DNA of 64,000 nucleotides from Planococcus shixiaomingii (GCF_030413615.1 NZ_CP129236.1:666001-730000); one strand, 5' to 3'. Shown: positions 1 through 8,150, numbered from the stretch's first letter. The notes: generated by a model from the sequence alone, not told the origin. Numbers and translations: made by a program.

Positions 1-1
1 G

Positions 2-505
2 GAATTGAAAGGCTTTGAAAAAGTGGAGCTCCAACCGGGCGAAGAACAAGTAGTGGAGTTCACATTGAATAAACGCTCTTTTGCGTACTACAACACTGAA
101 ATAAAAGATTGGCACGTAGAAACAGGTGAATACGAAATTTTGGTGGGAAAATCATCAGCCGAGATTGAATTGGCGCACAAGATAATTGTTCAAAGCACGG
201 TGCGAATCAATCAAATCGTCAACCGCAACACCACAATTGGTGAGTTGATGGCAGATTCACTGCTCGCGGAACCGGCCACCGAATTGATCAAGAAAATGAA
301 TAGTACGCCGACGTTCCTCGATTCCGTCGATGAAAGCAAGGAAATGGCGGAAATGATGGAGGCGTTGACCGAAAACATGCCGTTGCGGGCCCTGGTCTTT
401 TTCACCAAAGGCAGTATTACCGAAGAAGAACTGCAATATATTATAGATGAGTTGAATAAAATCCAGACCTATTCTACAACCGGCGTTGAAAAAACGGTGA
501 AATAG
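2..505 (+). CDS. GH3 beta-glucosidase, C-terminal part (5' truncated by window)
   Basis: The reading frame is open from base 2, so this is the end of a longer gene. The first roughly 60 residues form the fibronectin type III-like domain that closes GH3 beta-glucosidases (LKGFEKVELQPGE, then VEFTLNKRSFAYY and GEYEILVGKSS). About 100 further residues, helical and acidic, form the C-terminal extension found in Firmicutes GH3 enzymes. The catalytic domains lie to the left of the window, so activity cannot be judged. The family hydrolyses terminal non-reducing beta-D-glucosyl residues, usually in the cytoplasm in this group. A terminator hairpin follows 38 bp after the stop. The family call is firm; the substrate is inference. 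Confidence 0.85.
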   Translation, partial: ELKGFEKVELQPGEEQVVEFTLNKRSFAYYNTEIKDWHVETGEYEILVGKSSAEIELAHKIIVQSTVRINQIVNRNTTIGELMADSLLAEPATELIKKMNSTPTFLDSVDESKEMAEMMEALTENMPLRALVFFTKGSITEEELQYIIDELNKIQTYSTTGVEKTVK

Positions 506-542
506 AGTATGGAGTTGAAAAAATGAAGATTGCTGTGAAGGT

Positions 543-571
543 GGAATCGGTTTGAGAACCGGTTCTTTTTC
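543..571 (+). terminator. Intrinsic terminator of the GH3 gene
   Basis: A stem of GAATCGGTTT pairing with AACCGGTTC (one G-U pair) is followed directly by a run of five T. It separates the beta-glucosidase from the acetyltransferase gene. Confidence 0.7.
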
Positions 572-594
572 TAGGCAAAAAAAGGAGAATGAAG

Positions 595-1035
595 ATGCGA
601 GTGGTTCAGGCAACGGTTAAAGATTTAGAAGGAGTAGCGGAGTTGTTCGATTTGTACCGGGTATTTTATGAACAGGAAAAGGACATGGATGCAGCCCGGA
701 ATTACATAGAGCAACGATTGGAAAACGAGGACTCGGTGATTTTTGCTGTGAAGGATGGGGACAAGTATTTAGGATTCACGCAGCTGTATCCGATGTTTTC
801 TTCTGTTTCAATGAAGCGGATGTGGATATTGAATGATTTGTATGTCGCGGAGGAAGCGAGAAAACGCGGCGTTGGCGAAATGCTTATGGAAAAAGCCAAA
901 GAGTTCGCCATTGAAACCGGCGCAAAAAGCTTGGTCTTGAGCACAGCCGTGAACAACTATTCGGCGCAGCGGCTGTACGAGAAGCTCGGGTATAAACGGG
1001 ATACCGCGTTTTATTCGTATGAATTGCTTTTATAG
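595..1035 (+). CDS. GNAT family N-acetyltransferase
   Basis: A 146-residue GNAT-fold protein that would transfer an acetyl group from acetyl-CoA to an unknown amine. The acetyl-CoA pyrophosphate loop is visible as RKRGVG, preceded by the beta-4 strand LNDLYVAEEA and followed by the helix MLMEKAKEFA. The C-terminal NNYSAQRLYEKLGYKR matches the usual alpha-4/beta-6 end. An ATG at 589 is also in frame, but the AAAGGAGA ribosome site ends at 588, so the ATG at 595, seven bases away, is the better start. It is a single gene between two terminators. The substrate is unknown. Confidence 0.85.
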   Translation: MRVVQATVKDLEGVAELFDLYRVFYEQEKDMDAARNYIEQRLENEDSVIFAVKDGDKYLGFTQLYPMFSSVSMKRMWILNDLYVAEEARKRGVGEMLMEKAKEFAIETGAKSLVLSTAVNNYSAQRLYEKLGYKRDTAFYSYELLL

Positions 1036-1081
1036 ATTATTAGTTGTTATAGAGACAATAATTATTAAGGCTTAAAAATTG

Positions 1082-1114
1082 AAAACGCTTGAGCACCTTT
1101 GCTCAAGCGTTTTT
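1082..1114. terminator. Bidirectional terminator
   Basis: A perfect 13-bp stem (AAAACGCTTGAGC with its complement) flanked by A and T runs serves the GNAT gene from the left and the XRE-cupin gene from the right. The stop codon of the latter lies in the T run. Confidence 0.85.
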
Positions 1115-1628
1115 AATTTTTTGAAGACACCACTAAAAAACGAACAGGACTTTCTGTATGGTTGCCCCAGTAATGTTTTTTACTGGCGTCGAATAAGAGG
1201 GACTGTTGAGCATGGAGCTGAGATCGTTCGCCCTCAATTTCCACTGTCAGCAAGCCTTCCAAGACAAACAGGAATTCAAAACCTTGATGTGAGAATGGAC
1301 TCCAGTCATTGTCTCCCGGATAAAGCGTGACCATTATCGGAGATAAGGTGGAATGCTTAACACCGTGTGATAAATCTTTATAGTGGTAGAGGGCTTTGCG
1401 TTCCGCTAATTCATCATACGAAGCGTTTTCCTCAAAAAAAATTCCCGGATTGACATCCAATGCGTCGGCAAACCTTCTTAATGATTCAAGCGTGGCACTG
1501 GATTTCCCGCGTTCCACCTGAGAAAGAAAACTGATGGAAACGCCGGTTTGTTCTGCCAGCTCTTTTAAAGTCAGCTTCCGCTCTTTGCGCAGTTTTTTTA
1601 AAATGATCCCCATTGCGTCAGATGACAT
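1113..1628 (-). CDS. XRE family regulator with C-terminal cupin domain
   Basis: A 171-residue transcription factor with an N-terminal lambda-repressor-type helix-turn-helix (about residues 9-62: LKKLRKERKLTLKELAEQTG, then SISFLSQVERGKSSAT) and a C-terminal cupin barrel (about 100-165: SHQGFEFLFVLEGLLTVEI). Such proteins sense a small molecule in the cupin and often control a neighbouring transporter or amine/amino-acid catabolic gene. It is transcribed away from the MHS transporter, so control of that promoter is the natural inference. The ATG at 1628 has GAGGA seven bases upstream; the longer frame to 1709 adds residues unlike the family. Confidence 0.88.
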   Translation of the reverse strand: MSSDAMGIILKKLRKERKLTLKELAEQTGVSISFLSQVERGKSSATLESLRRFADALDVNPGIFFEENASYDELAERKALYHYKDLSHGVKHSTLSPIMVTLYPGDNDWSPFSHQGFEFLFVLEGLLTVEIEGERSQLHAQQSLLFDASKKHYWGNHTESPVRFLVVSSKN

Positions 1629-1717
1629 GTGAATTCCTCGCTTTACTTTGATAATCTTTTCTTTATGATACCTAAACCCAAGCCAGACAACAACGAACGG
1701 TAAGGACAAATAAACTA

Positions 1718-1746
1718 TTGACAGAAAATTTCAAACTGAATAAACT
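1718..1746 (+). promoter_or_regulatory. Probable sigma-A promoter of the MHS transporter
   Basis: TTGACA (1718-1723), a 17-bp spacer and TAAACT (1741-1746). The decamer AATAAACTAT occurs twice, overlapping both hexamers, about 29 bp apart; it is a candidate binding site for the divergent XRE-cupin regulator. Confidence 0.55.
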
Positions 1747-1801
1747 ATGAAAAGGGATAAATTAAAGTGTCACTTCAATTTAAAATACAGGGGGATGAAA
1801 A

Positions 1802-3106
1802 ATGAATAAAAAACAAACGCAACGTGTCTTAATTGCCAGCTTAGTCGGAAGTTCCATTGAGTGGTTTGACTATTTCTTATATGGAACGGTTGCTGCACTT
1901 GTTTTCAATCAGCTCTTTTTTGTCAATGAAGATCCGACAGTTGGACTTTTACTAGCTTATGCATCTTTCGCTTTAGCATTCTTTATACGGCCATTCGGCG
2001 GAGTGGTGTTCAGTCATATCGGCGACCGCATCGGACGCAAAAAGACTTTGGTCTTAACGCTTAGTTTGATGGGGATTGCCACTTTTGGGATGGGGTTATT
2101 GCCCACTTATCAAGCAATCGGCGTTTGGGCACCGATTCTATTAATCACTCTTCGCCTAATCCAAGGCTTAGGGATCGGCGGCGAATGGGGAGGAGCTTTG
2201 CTGTTAGCTGTCGAGTATGCACCTGAAGATAAAAAAGGCTTGTTTGGCAGTATCCCGCAAATGGGGGTTACAATCGGGATGTTGATGGGGACAATCGCAT
2301 TATGGATCATGACGCTGCTTCCAGATGATTCGTTCATGACGTGGGGCTGGCGCGTACCGTTTATCTTGAGTGCGTTCTTGGTTATTTTCGGGCTTTGGAT
2401 CCGCAAAGGCATTGACGAAACACCGGCTTTCAAAAAAGTGCAGGAATCTGGAGAAATTCCAAAACTGCCGATTGTCGACACTTTAAAGTACCATTGGCGC
2501 GAAGTATTGATCGCCATTGGAGCAAAAGTGGTGGAAACAGCACCGTTCTATATTTTCAGTACATTCATCGTTTCATATGCGACTACCAACTTAGGGTTTG
2601 ACCGGACAGAAGCGTTAACAGCTGTTATGGTTGCTACTGTAGTTACAACGATTTTAATTCCAATCATGGGGAATTTATCAGATAAAGTGGGCCGCAAGAA
2701 ATTGTATGTGACTGGCACGATTGCGATGGCACTGTTTGCTTTCCCTTATTTCTGGATGATTCAACAAGGTTCAGTAGCATTGCTTGTGCTGGCGACGGTC
2801 ATCGGACTCGGCATCATATGGGCGCCAATTACAGCGGTTCTTGGAACAATGTTCTCTGAAATCTTTGAAGCGAAAGTTCGCTATACGGGCATTTCGCTCG
2901 GATACCAGATCGGTGCAGCAGTAGCCGGCGGAACAGCGCCGCTTGTTGCAACCGCACTCTTAGCAGAATTTAATAATTCGTATATTCCTGTCGCGCTTTA
3001 CATCGTCTTCACTTCTCTTATTTCCTTAGTGGCGATTTGGGCTGTAAAAGACAAGGGGCAACAGCGTGCTGGACAAAAAATAATAGTGAAAGGGAGCCGC
3101 GTATAA
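1802..3106 (+). CDS. MFS transporter, metabolite:H+ symporter (MHS) family
   Basis: A 434-residue, 12-helix major facilitator. The N-terminus (SSIEWFDYFLYGTVAALVF) and the loop GDRIGRKKTLVLTL are hallmarks of the MHS branch that includes ProP, ShiA and KgtP. The second MFS loop appears as NLSDKVGRKK. The family imports compounds such as proline/betaine, shikimate or dicarboxylates with protons across the cytoplasmic membrane. The next gene encodes an ornithine cyclodeaminase-family enzyme, so an amino or imino acid substrate is plausible but unproven. GGGGG six bases before the ATG sets the start. The stop codon lies inside the loop of a terminator-like hairpin. Confidence 0.88.
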   Translation: MNKKQTQRVLIASLVGSSIEWFDYFLYGTVAALVFNQLFFVNEDPTVGLLLAYASFALAFFIRPFGGVVFSHIGDRIGRKKTLVLTLSLMGIATFGMGLLPTYQAIGVWAPILLITLRLIQGLGIGGEWGGALLLAVEYAPEDKKGLFGSIPQMGVTIGMLMGTIALWIMTLLPDDSFMTWGWRVPFILSAFLVIFGLWIRKGIDETPAFKKVQESGEIPKLPIVDTLKYHWREVLIAIGAKVVETAPFYIFSTFIVSYATTNLGFDRTEALTAVMVATVVTTILIPIMGNLSDKVGRKKLYVTGTIAMALFAFPYFWMIQQGSVALLVLATVIGLGIIWAPITAVLGTMFSEIFEAKVRYTGISLGYQIGAAVAGGTAPLVATALLAEFNNSYIPVALYIVFTSLISLVAIWAVKDKGQQRAGQKIIVKGSRV

Positions 3107-3120
3107 GCGGCTCTTTTTTT
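3094..3120 (+). terminator. Terminator/attenuator overlapping the transporter stop codon
   Basis: The stem GAGCCGC/GCGGCTC with loop GTATAA contains the transporter's TAA stop and is followed by seven T. Because the next gene starts only 13 bp later with no room for a promoter, it probably lowers rather than abolishes downstream expression. Confidence 0.7.
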
Positions 3121-3132
3121 AGGAGGAATTGG

Positions 3133-4116
3133 ATGTTAGTTATCAATGAAAAACAGATTCAGAATTTATATAGCATGAGCGAGGCCATTACAGACGTGAC
3201 GGCAATTTTGAAAGCAAAAGAACAAGAAAAACTTGTCAATCCGCACCGAACGGTTATCGATTTTCCAGAACGGGAGGCATCTGCACTTTACATGCCAAGC
3301 GCTGACTTGGAAGGCAATGTGGCAGGGGTCAAAGTAGTGACGATTTTTCCAAGAAATCCGGCGCAAGGAAAACCGACGACGCAGGGGGTGATTTTGCTAA
3401 CGGATGCCACAAACGGCGAACACATTGCAATGATGGGCGCTTCCTATTTGACGCGTTTGCGTACCGGTGCACTCAGCGGAATCGCAACAAATTTATTGGC
3501 GAAAAAAGACAGCCGCACTCTGGTTGTTATCGGCACAGGAGCGATGGCATTTGAACAAGTGCTCGGCGTACTCGCAGTGCGGCCGATCGAGAACATCATC
3601 CTCGTCAACCGGACATCCGAAAAAGCCGTGGCTTTCGGGGAGAAATTGACCCGTTTTGGCGTAACGGTTTCTTGGGAAGTAGAATTAAATGTTGCAAAAG
3701 CCGTGAAAAAGGCGGATATTATTTGTTGTGCGACGCGTTCGAATGAACCTGTTTTTGAAGGGGCCGAGTTGCGGCCGGGCACCCATATAAACGGTGTCGG
3801 TTCGTATTTGCCAAGCATGCGCGAAGTAGACGAAACGACAGTAATGCGCGCCGCCAAAATTGTAGTAGATGATTTAGCCGGCGTGAAAGACGAAGCCGGT
3901 GAATTGATTCACTGTGCGAAAAGTGGCAACTGGTCGTTTGATCAAGTGTATGGCGAACTGAGCGAACTTGCGGCTGGTGATAAACAAATTCGGCAGTCGG
4001 ATAAGGAAATCACATTTTTCAAGTCGGTGGGTGCTGCTTATTTTGATCTCGCCGTAGCCAAAGGAGTTTATGCCAAAGCGCGAGCAGTCGGCGCAGGGAT
4101 GGAAGTGGAAATGTAG
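3133..4116 (+). CDS. Ornithine cyclodeaminase / mu-crystallin family dehydrogenase
   Basis: A 327-residue NAD(P)-dependent enzyme. Seen: the family signature GASYLTRLRTGALSGIAT (Arg and Thr of the substrate pocket), the Rossmann loop VVIGTGAMA, and GSYLPSMREVD near the end of the cofactor domain. Members include ornithine cyclodeaminase, alanine dehydrogenase and delta1-pyrroline-2-carboxylate reductase; which activity applies here cannot be told from sequence. The start at 3133 follows AGGAGG by six bases. It shares a transcript with the MHS transporter, suggesting uptake followed by reduction or deamination of one amino/imino acid. Confidence 0.85.
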   Translation: MLVINEKQIQNLYSMSEAITDVTAILKAKEQEKLVNPHRTVIDFPEREASALYMPSADLEGNVAGVKVVTIFPRNPAQGKPTTQGVILLTDATNGEHIAMMGASYLTRLRTGALSGIATNLLAKKDSRTLVVIGTGAMAFEQVLGVLAVRPIENIILVNRTSEKAVAFGEKLTRFGVTVSWEVELNVAKAVKKADIICCATRSNEPVFEGAELRPGTHINGVGSYLPSMREVDETTVMRAAKIVVDDLAGVKDEAGELIHCAKSGNWSFDQVYGELSELAAGDKQIRQSDKEITFFKSVGAAYFDLAVAKGVYAKARAVGAGMEVEM

Positions 4117-4224
4117 GAAAGAACGGAACGCCAATACTGTGAGATACCCTGAAAATTTTTACTTATAAATAAAAATATTGACTAATTTTACTTTTAAGTA
4201 AATAATTCTTAAGAGGTGATTCCA

Positions 4225-4614
4225 ATGGAATTTAACGCACAAAATTTTGGCCAACTATTAAAGCAGCTTCGGGAAAACCATGGACTATCGATGCTATCCC
4301 TGGCAAAAGGAATAGGAACTTCGGCAAGCCGCATCAAAAGTTGGGAAAATGGAGAATCTATACCTTCTGCTAAATGGATTGTCGCTTTAAGTTCTTTTTT
4401 AAATGTTCCAATGGATGAATTATTGAAAACCAATCAAAAAGAAGGAATTATAAGCAGTTTGTCTCTGAAAGATGAACCTGATTATGAAAACTCATTTCCC
4501 GTCATGCAACAGGAAAATAAGTATATTCACCAAATAAAAACATTGCTGCCTTATTTGTCAGAACAAGATTTATTGGAGATTTATACATTAACGGATTTAA
4601 AAGTGAGAAAATGA
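4225..4614 (+). CDS. XRE family transcriptional regulator
   Basis: A 129-residue protein. Residues about 8-62 form a helix-turn-helix (LLKQLRENHGLSMLSLAKGI, then TSASRIKSWENGESIPSAK). The rest is a short tail ending in a leucine-rich helix (IHQIKTLLPYLSEQDLLEIY) that may dimerise. AAGAGGTG precedes the ATG by six bases. It stands alone, and its target is unknown. Its last 34 bases overlap a small convergent open frame on the other strand. Confidence 0.8.
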   Translation: MEFNAQNFGQLLKQLRENHGLSMLSLAKGIGTSASRIKSWENGESIPSAKWIVALSSFLNVPMDELLKTNQKEGIISSLSLKDEPDYENSFPVMQQENKYIHQIKTLLPYLSEQDLLEIYTLTDLKVRK

Positions 4615-4751
4615 AGAGTGATTAAAATAGCGCTTGCTGCCAATTCAGCAAACCCCCATATGACAGCTTCCTCATCTTGCACTTTTACATAACTTCCTGG
4701 AAAAAGGTCTCTCCAACGCCACGGTTTAAAAGGAAAATGAAAACTATTCAT
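4581..4751 (-). CDS. Possible small protein of unknown function (56 aa)
   Basis: Not recognised. The minus strand between the XRE gene and the next acetyltransferase has a 56-codon open frame with protein-like composition: a basic aromatic start (FHFPFKPWRWRDLFPG), a polar middle (YVKVQDEEAVIWG) and a hydrophobic C-terminal stretch (about residues 34-50, FAELAASAILITLHFLT) that could cross the membrane. The ribosome site is weak, and the frame overlaps the XRE gene's 3' end by 34 bases tail to tail. It could be a real small gene or the fragment of a longer lost one. Confidence 0.35.
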   Translation of the reverse strand: MNSFHFPFKPWRWRDLFPGSYVKVQDEEAVIWGFAELAASAILITLHFLTFKSVNV

Positions 4752-4786
4752 TCATTTATATAACATCACTTCTTAGGGGGAGCAAC

Positions 4787-5278
4787 ATGATCAGAACAGA
4801 TCGACTTGATTTATTGCCATTCACATTCAAGCAAGTGGAGGCGATTCTAAACGGCAATAACGAATTAGAACAACTGATTAACAGCAGTGTGCCGAAAGAA
4901 TGGCCAAGTCAGGCATACGTGAAAACATTGGAAGCGAAGAAAGAGAAGTTAGCGCAAACACCGGAAGACAGCCAGTGGAGCCGAATCGTAGTGGACCGGG
5001 AAGCAAGACAGTTGGTTGGCGAAATCGGCTGCAAAGGCGCACCGGACGAAAACGGCACAGTCGAGATTGGTTACGGCATTGTGGAAAGTTTCCGCAACAA
5101 TGGCTATGCAACCGAAATGGTGATGGGGCTAGTTGAATGGTTAAAAGAAAAGCAACTGGCTACGAAAATTACTGCCAATTGCTTAGAGGCGAATAAACCC
5201 TCGATCAAAGTGCTGGAGAAGTCCGGTTTCAAGCAAACCCATGTGGCTGATGGATTGATTTATTGGGAGATTGGATAG
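4787..5278 (+). CDS. GNAT family N-acetyltransferase (RimJ/RimL-like)
   Basis: A 163-residue acetyltransferase of the Acetyltransf_3 type. Seen: the opening IRTDRLDLLPFTFKQVEAIL typical of RimJ/RimL relatives, VGEIGCKGAPDENGTVEIGY for the central strands, and FRNNGYATEMV as the acetyl-CoA loop, followed by NKPSIKVLEKSGFKQT at the end. GGGGGAG lies six bases before the ATG. It is a single gene closed by its own terminator. The target (protein N-terminus, amino acid or drug) is unknown. Confidence 0.85.
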   Translation: MIRTDRLDLLPFTFKQVEAILNGNNELEQLINSSVPKEWPSQAYVKTLEAKKEKLAQTPEDSQWSRIVVDREARQLVGEIGCKGAPDENGTVEIGYGIVESFRNNGYATEMVMGLVEWLKEKQLATKITANCLEANKPSIKVLEKSGFKQTHVADGLIYWEIG

Positions 5279-5287
5279 GCATGGAGA

Positions 5288-5319
5288 AGGCTGTTTCGCT
5301 GAGGCGAAGCAGCCTTTTT
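5288..5319 (+). terminator. Intrinsic terminator
   Basis: AGGCTGTTTCGC pairs with GCGAAGCAGCCT (one bulge or mismatch) across a four-base loop, then five T. It closes the acetyltransferase gene. Confidence 0.8.
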
Positions 5320-5343
5320 ATGTGGGATTTAGCTTCTTTAAAC

Positions 5344-6010
5344 GGATTTCTTGAGAAGCGTCTCTCCAAAAGCGAAGATTAAAAGCAAGAGGGAAGCTGT
5401 TCGCTGCAGCGAACAGCCATTGGATCGCTTTGTATGTGAAAGAGAGGTTCGTTGGATTTTCTACCGACGCTTTTTTCTCTCTTACCTGCATTCTTCCGAT
5501 TTCTACCGACAGTTTGGAGGTTTCTACATGCATTGTTTAGTTTTCTATCGACACTCTTCGCATTTCTACCTGCATTTCTATTCAAACCTCCCTCCAAAAG
5601 AAAAGTTCAAAATCATAAATGGATGCTTTTCGCCAAGGCGAAAAGCGAACAAGATCAGAGATGCTTATTTTGATATGAAGAGTTCTCTAGATTCTCTACC
5701 TGCACTCTTTCAATTTCTATCGACGTTTTTGAGGTTTCTACATGCATGGTTCAGCTTTCTACCGACACTCTTCGTAATTCTACCTGCAGTTCTGTTCAAG
5801 CAGCTCTCCAAAAGCAAAGTTCAAAACCATAAATGGATACTTTTCGCCAAGGCGAAAAGCCAGTAACATCAAAGAAATTATAGGTGGAAGAGGATTCTCT
5901 AGATTTTCTAACGACGTTTATTCGGTTTCTACAAGCATTATTCGTTTTTCTACCTGCACACTTCAACTTTCTACCGACACTTTTCGTAGTTCTGCCTTCA
6001 TTCTCTATAC
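5344..6010 (-). repeat. 21-bp phased array locus R1 (three blocks, minus orientation)
   Basis: No gene is seen between 5320 and 6067. The stretch holds three blocks, each starting with CTCTCCAAAAG and a palindrome (5396-5420 GCTGTTCGC type; near 5621 and 5840 CTTTTCGCC type), then contiguous 21-bp units. Unit starts are 5458, 5479, 5500, 5521, 5542, 5563; 5693, 5714, 5735, 5756, 5777; and 5905, 5926, 5947, 5968, 5989. Each begins TTTCTAC or a near variant on the plus strand, that is, ends GTAGAAA on the minus strand. This is the only one of the seven loci in minus orientation. Confidence 0.85.
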
Positions 6011-6067
6011 GCACGTTGCATGTCCTCAACGAAAACCGGGTATAGCACCAAAAAGGGGTGCATACGA

Positions 6068-6514
6068 ATGGCTTTTGATTATGATTTGGATTATGAAAAT
6101 TTAGATTTGCGGAAACAGCCGGAGCTGTACCGTGTGGGGAAAGGCGAGCAGGGCGTTTTGCTTGTTGAGCCGTATAAGAGTGAGATCTTGCCGCATTGGC
6201 GCTTTAAGACGCCGGAGATTGCGCAGGAGTCGTGCGATAAAATTTATGAGATGTTCGAAGAGTACCGCAAGCAGGATGATTTTGTAGGCATGGACATGGC
6301 GCGGAAGTTCATTCAGATGGGCTATACGCGGGCGCGCCGCTACACCAATTACAAAGGCGGCCGCAAGTATAACGAGGATGGCACGATCAAAGAGCGCAAC
6401 ATCGATCCGGTGAAGGCGGAGTCGGCGGCCATTTTCAAGAAGAAGTGGGATGAAATCAGGGAAGACCAAGATTACTTGGCACGCAAGAAAAAGCACCAAA
6501 AAGAATTTGGATGA
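6068..6514 (+). CDS. DUF4385 family protein
   Basis: A 148-residue soluble protein. The N-terminus (FDYDLDYENLDLRKQPELYR), the core VGKGEQGVLLVEPYKSEILP followed by HWRFKTP, and the Arg/Lys-rich middle (GYTRARRYTNYKGGRKY) match what I know of DUF4385, a conserved family without an assigned function. The C-terminus is a charged helix. The ATG at 6068 follows AAGGGGTG by eight bases; the longer frame to 6020 runs into repeat DNA and is not used. It is a single gene between array R1 and a terminator. The family call is good; the function is unknown. Confidence 0.8.
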   Translation: MAFDYDLDYENLDLRKQPELYRVGKGEQGVLLVEPYKSEILPHWRFKTPEIAQESCDKIYEMFEEYRKQDDFVGMDMARKFIQMGYTRARRYTNYKGGRKYNEDGTIKERNIDPVKAESAAIFKKKWDEIREDQDYLARKKKHQKEFG

Positions 6515-6517
6515 AAA

Positions 6518-6553
6518 AATGCTCCAGCCGAAAACCGGACTGGGGCATTTCTG
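6518..6553. terminator. Bidirectional terminator
   Basis: AAATGCTCCAGCCG pairs with CGGACTGGGGCATTT (one bulge, G-T pair) between converging genes. Confidence 0.65.
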
Positions 6554-6555
6554 GT

Positions 6556-7065
6556 TTAATTCAGCATATAAGCCATCACAATGTCATCGCTATAAGTGCC
6601 GTCTTCGTATTTGATTTGGTTCTTCTGCCTGCCTTCTTCGATAAAACCTAGACGCTTGTAAACGTTGATGGCTCGTTCGTTGACCGACACCACGCCCAAG
6701 CAAATTTTCTCTAGGTTTTCTTGCTGCTTCGCCCAATCAATCAAGTACTCGATCAATTGCGTGCCGATGCCTTGATTTGTATATTCTTCTTGTATCCCCA
6801 TTCCCATGGAGCCGGCGTGGTGCAACCTGTTGTATGTATAGCGCTTGAAGACCAGGAAACCGACAACTATTCCATCTCTTTCGTATACGGCAAAGAGGTT
6901 ATTTTTCTCGAGGCTTGTTTTTATCTTTTCTTTAACTTCATTGACGTCATAGGACAATTCGCTTGGAGAGGAAATAAAAAACTTTGTTGTCGCTTTTGAA
7001 AGTGTAATTTCATTATCAATGTTCAGAATCGCTTCTGCATCCCGTTCATTTGCCAGCCTTATCAT
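6556..7065 (-). CDS. GNAT family N-acetyltransferase (phosphinothricin-acetyltransferase-like)
   Basis: A 169-residue GNAT protein. Seen: MIRLANERDAEAILNIDNEI at the start, GSMGMGIQEEYTNQGIGTQL forming beta-4 and the acetyl-CoA loop (NQGIGT), LGVVSVNERAINVYKRLGFI at beta-5/alpha-4, and a final DDIVMAYML. The end EEGRQKNQIKYEDGTYSD is typical of acetyltransferases acting on small amines or diamines. The ATG at 7065 has GGTGGTGA upstream; an in-frame ATG at 7110 lacks a ribosome site. The substrate is not predictable. Confidence 0.82.
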   Translation of the reverse strand: MIRLANERDAEAILNIDNEITLSKATTKFFISSPSELSYDVNEVKEKIKTSLEKNNLFAVYERDGIVVGFLVFKRYTYNRLHHAGSMGMGIQEEYTNQGIGTQLIEYLIDWAKQQENLEKICLGVVSVNERAINVYKRLGFIEEGRQKNQIKYEDGTYSDDIVMAYMLN

Positions 7066-7179
7066 GCCATCACCACCGATCTTTTTATTTAGGGCGTCTA
7101 AAAAGTGCATTCACCGAAAAGATGAATTAAAATAATTTTAACAATTTGATTTTTTTATTGCCAGTGGAGGTTGCAGTCG

Positions 7180-7608
7180 ATGATTAGTCCAGGGAAGAAA
7201 ATGGTCGCGGAAAGATGGTTTCATGAGTATTTTACACAAGGGAATGTTGAGGTAATCGAGGAGTTAACAACAGAAGATTTCGTTTATCACGCAAGAGACA
7301 GCGATCACCCAAAAGAAACGATGAAGAGTTTCATGAAGTGGTTTCGTTCGGTGTTTCATGACGATGAGTGGGAACTGAACGATTTTATTGAGCAAGAAAA
7401 TAAGTTGGTAGTCCGCTATACGGGCTGGCTGACATACAAGGGCGGCTGGTTTGGCATTCCCCCGAATAATCAGCGGGTCAAGGAGACGGGCATGATGATT
7501 TTCAAGTTCGAAGGCGAGCGCGTGAATGAATTGTGGTGCGAAAACAGCGATGCGGCGATTTTGTATGAACTCGGTGCGCTGAAAAAAGCAGCGCACGAGG
7601 TTTATTGA
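7180..7608 (+). CDS. SnoaL-like / NTF2-fold protein
   Basis: A 142-residue protein with the alpha+beta cone of the SnoaL-like polyketide cyclase family (ester cyclases): N-terminal helix VAERWFHEYFTQGNVEVIEE, the strand DFVYHARD, helix ETMKSFMKWFRSVF and the sheet WGIPPNNQRVKETGMMIFKF-like region (seen as WFGIPPNNQRVKETGMMIF). Members bind or convert small hydrophobic ligands; no specific reaction can be given. The ATG at 7180 lies nine bases after GGAGG; the TTG at 7171 abuts the ribosome site. Its stop overlaps the start of the following acetyltransferase by one base, so the two are co-translated. Confidence 0.75.
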   Translation: MISPGKKMVAERWFHEYFTQGNVEVIEELTTEDFVYHARDSDHPKETMKSFMKWFRSVFHDDEWELNDFIEQENKLVVRYTGWLTYKGGWFGIPPNNQRVKETGMMIFKFEGERVNELWCENSDAAILYELGALKKAAHEVY

Positions 7609-8120
7609 TGATGGAAATTGTGAAAGCAGACCCACAACATGTTCATGGAATTATTGATGTCTGTGTTGCGGGATATTGGGCAACCTACGGGGAAACGCAC
7701 AGCAAGGAATATATCGAGCGGGTCATAAACGTCTTTTACAATCCCGAGCGTGTCTTAACGGAAGTGACCCTCACAGACAGGAACTGGGGCGGCTATTTTG
7801 TCGCGCTTGATGGCGGGGAAGTGGTTGGCGCGGGCGGCGGAGGCATGATCGGCGAAACGGCCGGGGAAGTTTTCGTGTTGTATTTAAAGCCCGGCCGGCG
7901 CAATGAAGGAATCGGTACCTTATTATTGAACGCCATTACGAAACAGCAAAAAGAAGAGTTTGGCGCCACTGAACAGTGGGTGTCCGTGCAAAAAGGAAAC
8001 GCTAAAGGCATTCCGTTTTACGAAGCGAGAGGGTTTAGGTTCCAACAAGAACAAATAGGTTATGAAAATGCGGAACAAGAAAATTATGTTTCACTAAGAT
8101 ATTACCGGCGACTGGATTAG
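7608..8120 (+). CDS. GNAT family N-acetyltransferase
   Basis: A 170-residue acetyltransferase, translationally coupled to the SnoaL-like gene (TGATG overlap at 7606-7610; a second ATG follows at 7611). Seen: an N-terminal helix around CVAGYWATYGE, a glycine-rich turn GEVVGAGGGGMIGE between the central strands, VLYLKPGRRNEGIGTLLLNA containing the acetyl-CoA loop, and VQKGNAKGIPFYEARGFRFQ at the end. The substrate is unknown. The Gly run is unusual but keeps the frame and the fold. Confidence 0.82.
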   Translation: MMEIVKADPQHVHGIIDVCVAGYWATYGETHSKEYIERVINVFYNPERVLTEVTLTDRNWGGYFVALDGGEVVGAGGGGMIGETAGEVFVLYLKPGRRNEGIGTLLLNAITKQQKEEFGATEQWVSVQKGNAKGIPFYEARGFRFQQEQIGYENAEQENYVSLRYYRRLD

Positions 8121-8150
8121 CGGCATACTACTAAAAGAAGAGGTGGCCCG

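Noticed and set aside
589-1035. ATG at 589 as the acetyltransferase start
   Set aside because: It touches the ribosome site; the next in-frame ATG at 595 has proper spacing.
1629-1709. 27-residue N-terminal extension of the XRE-cupin regulator
   Set aside because: The ATG at 1628 has a clear ribosome site and begins the family's usual sequence; the extension is hydrophobic and atypical.
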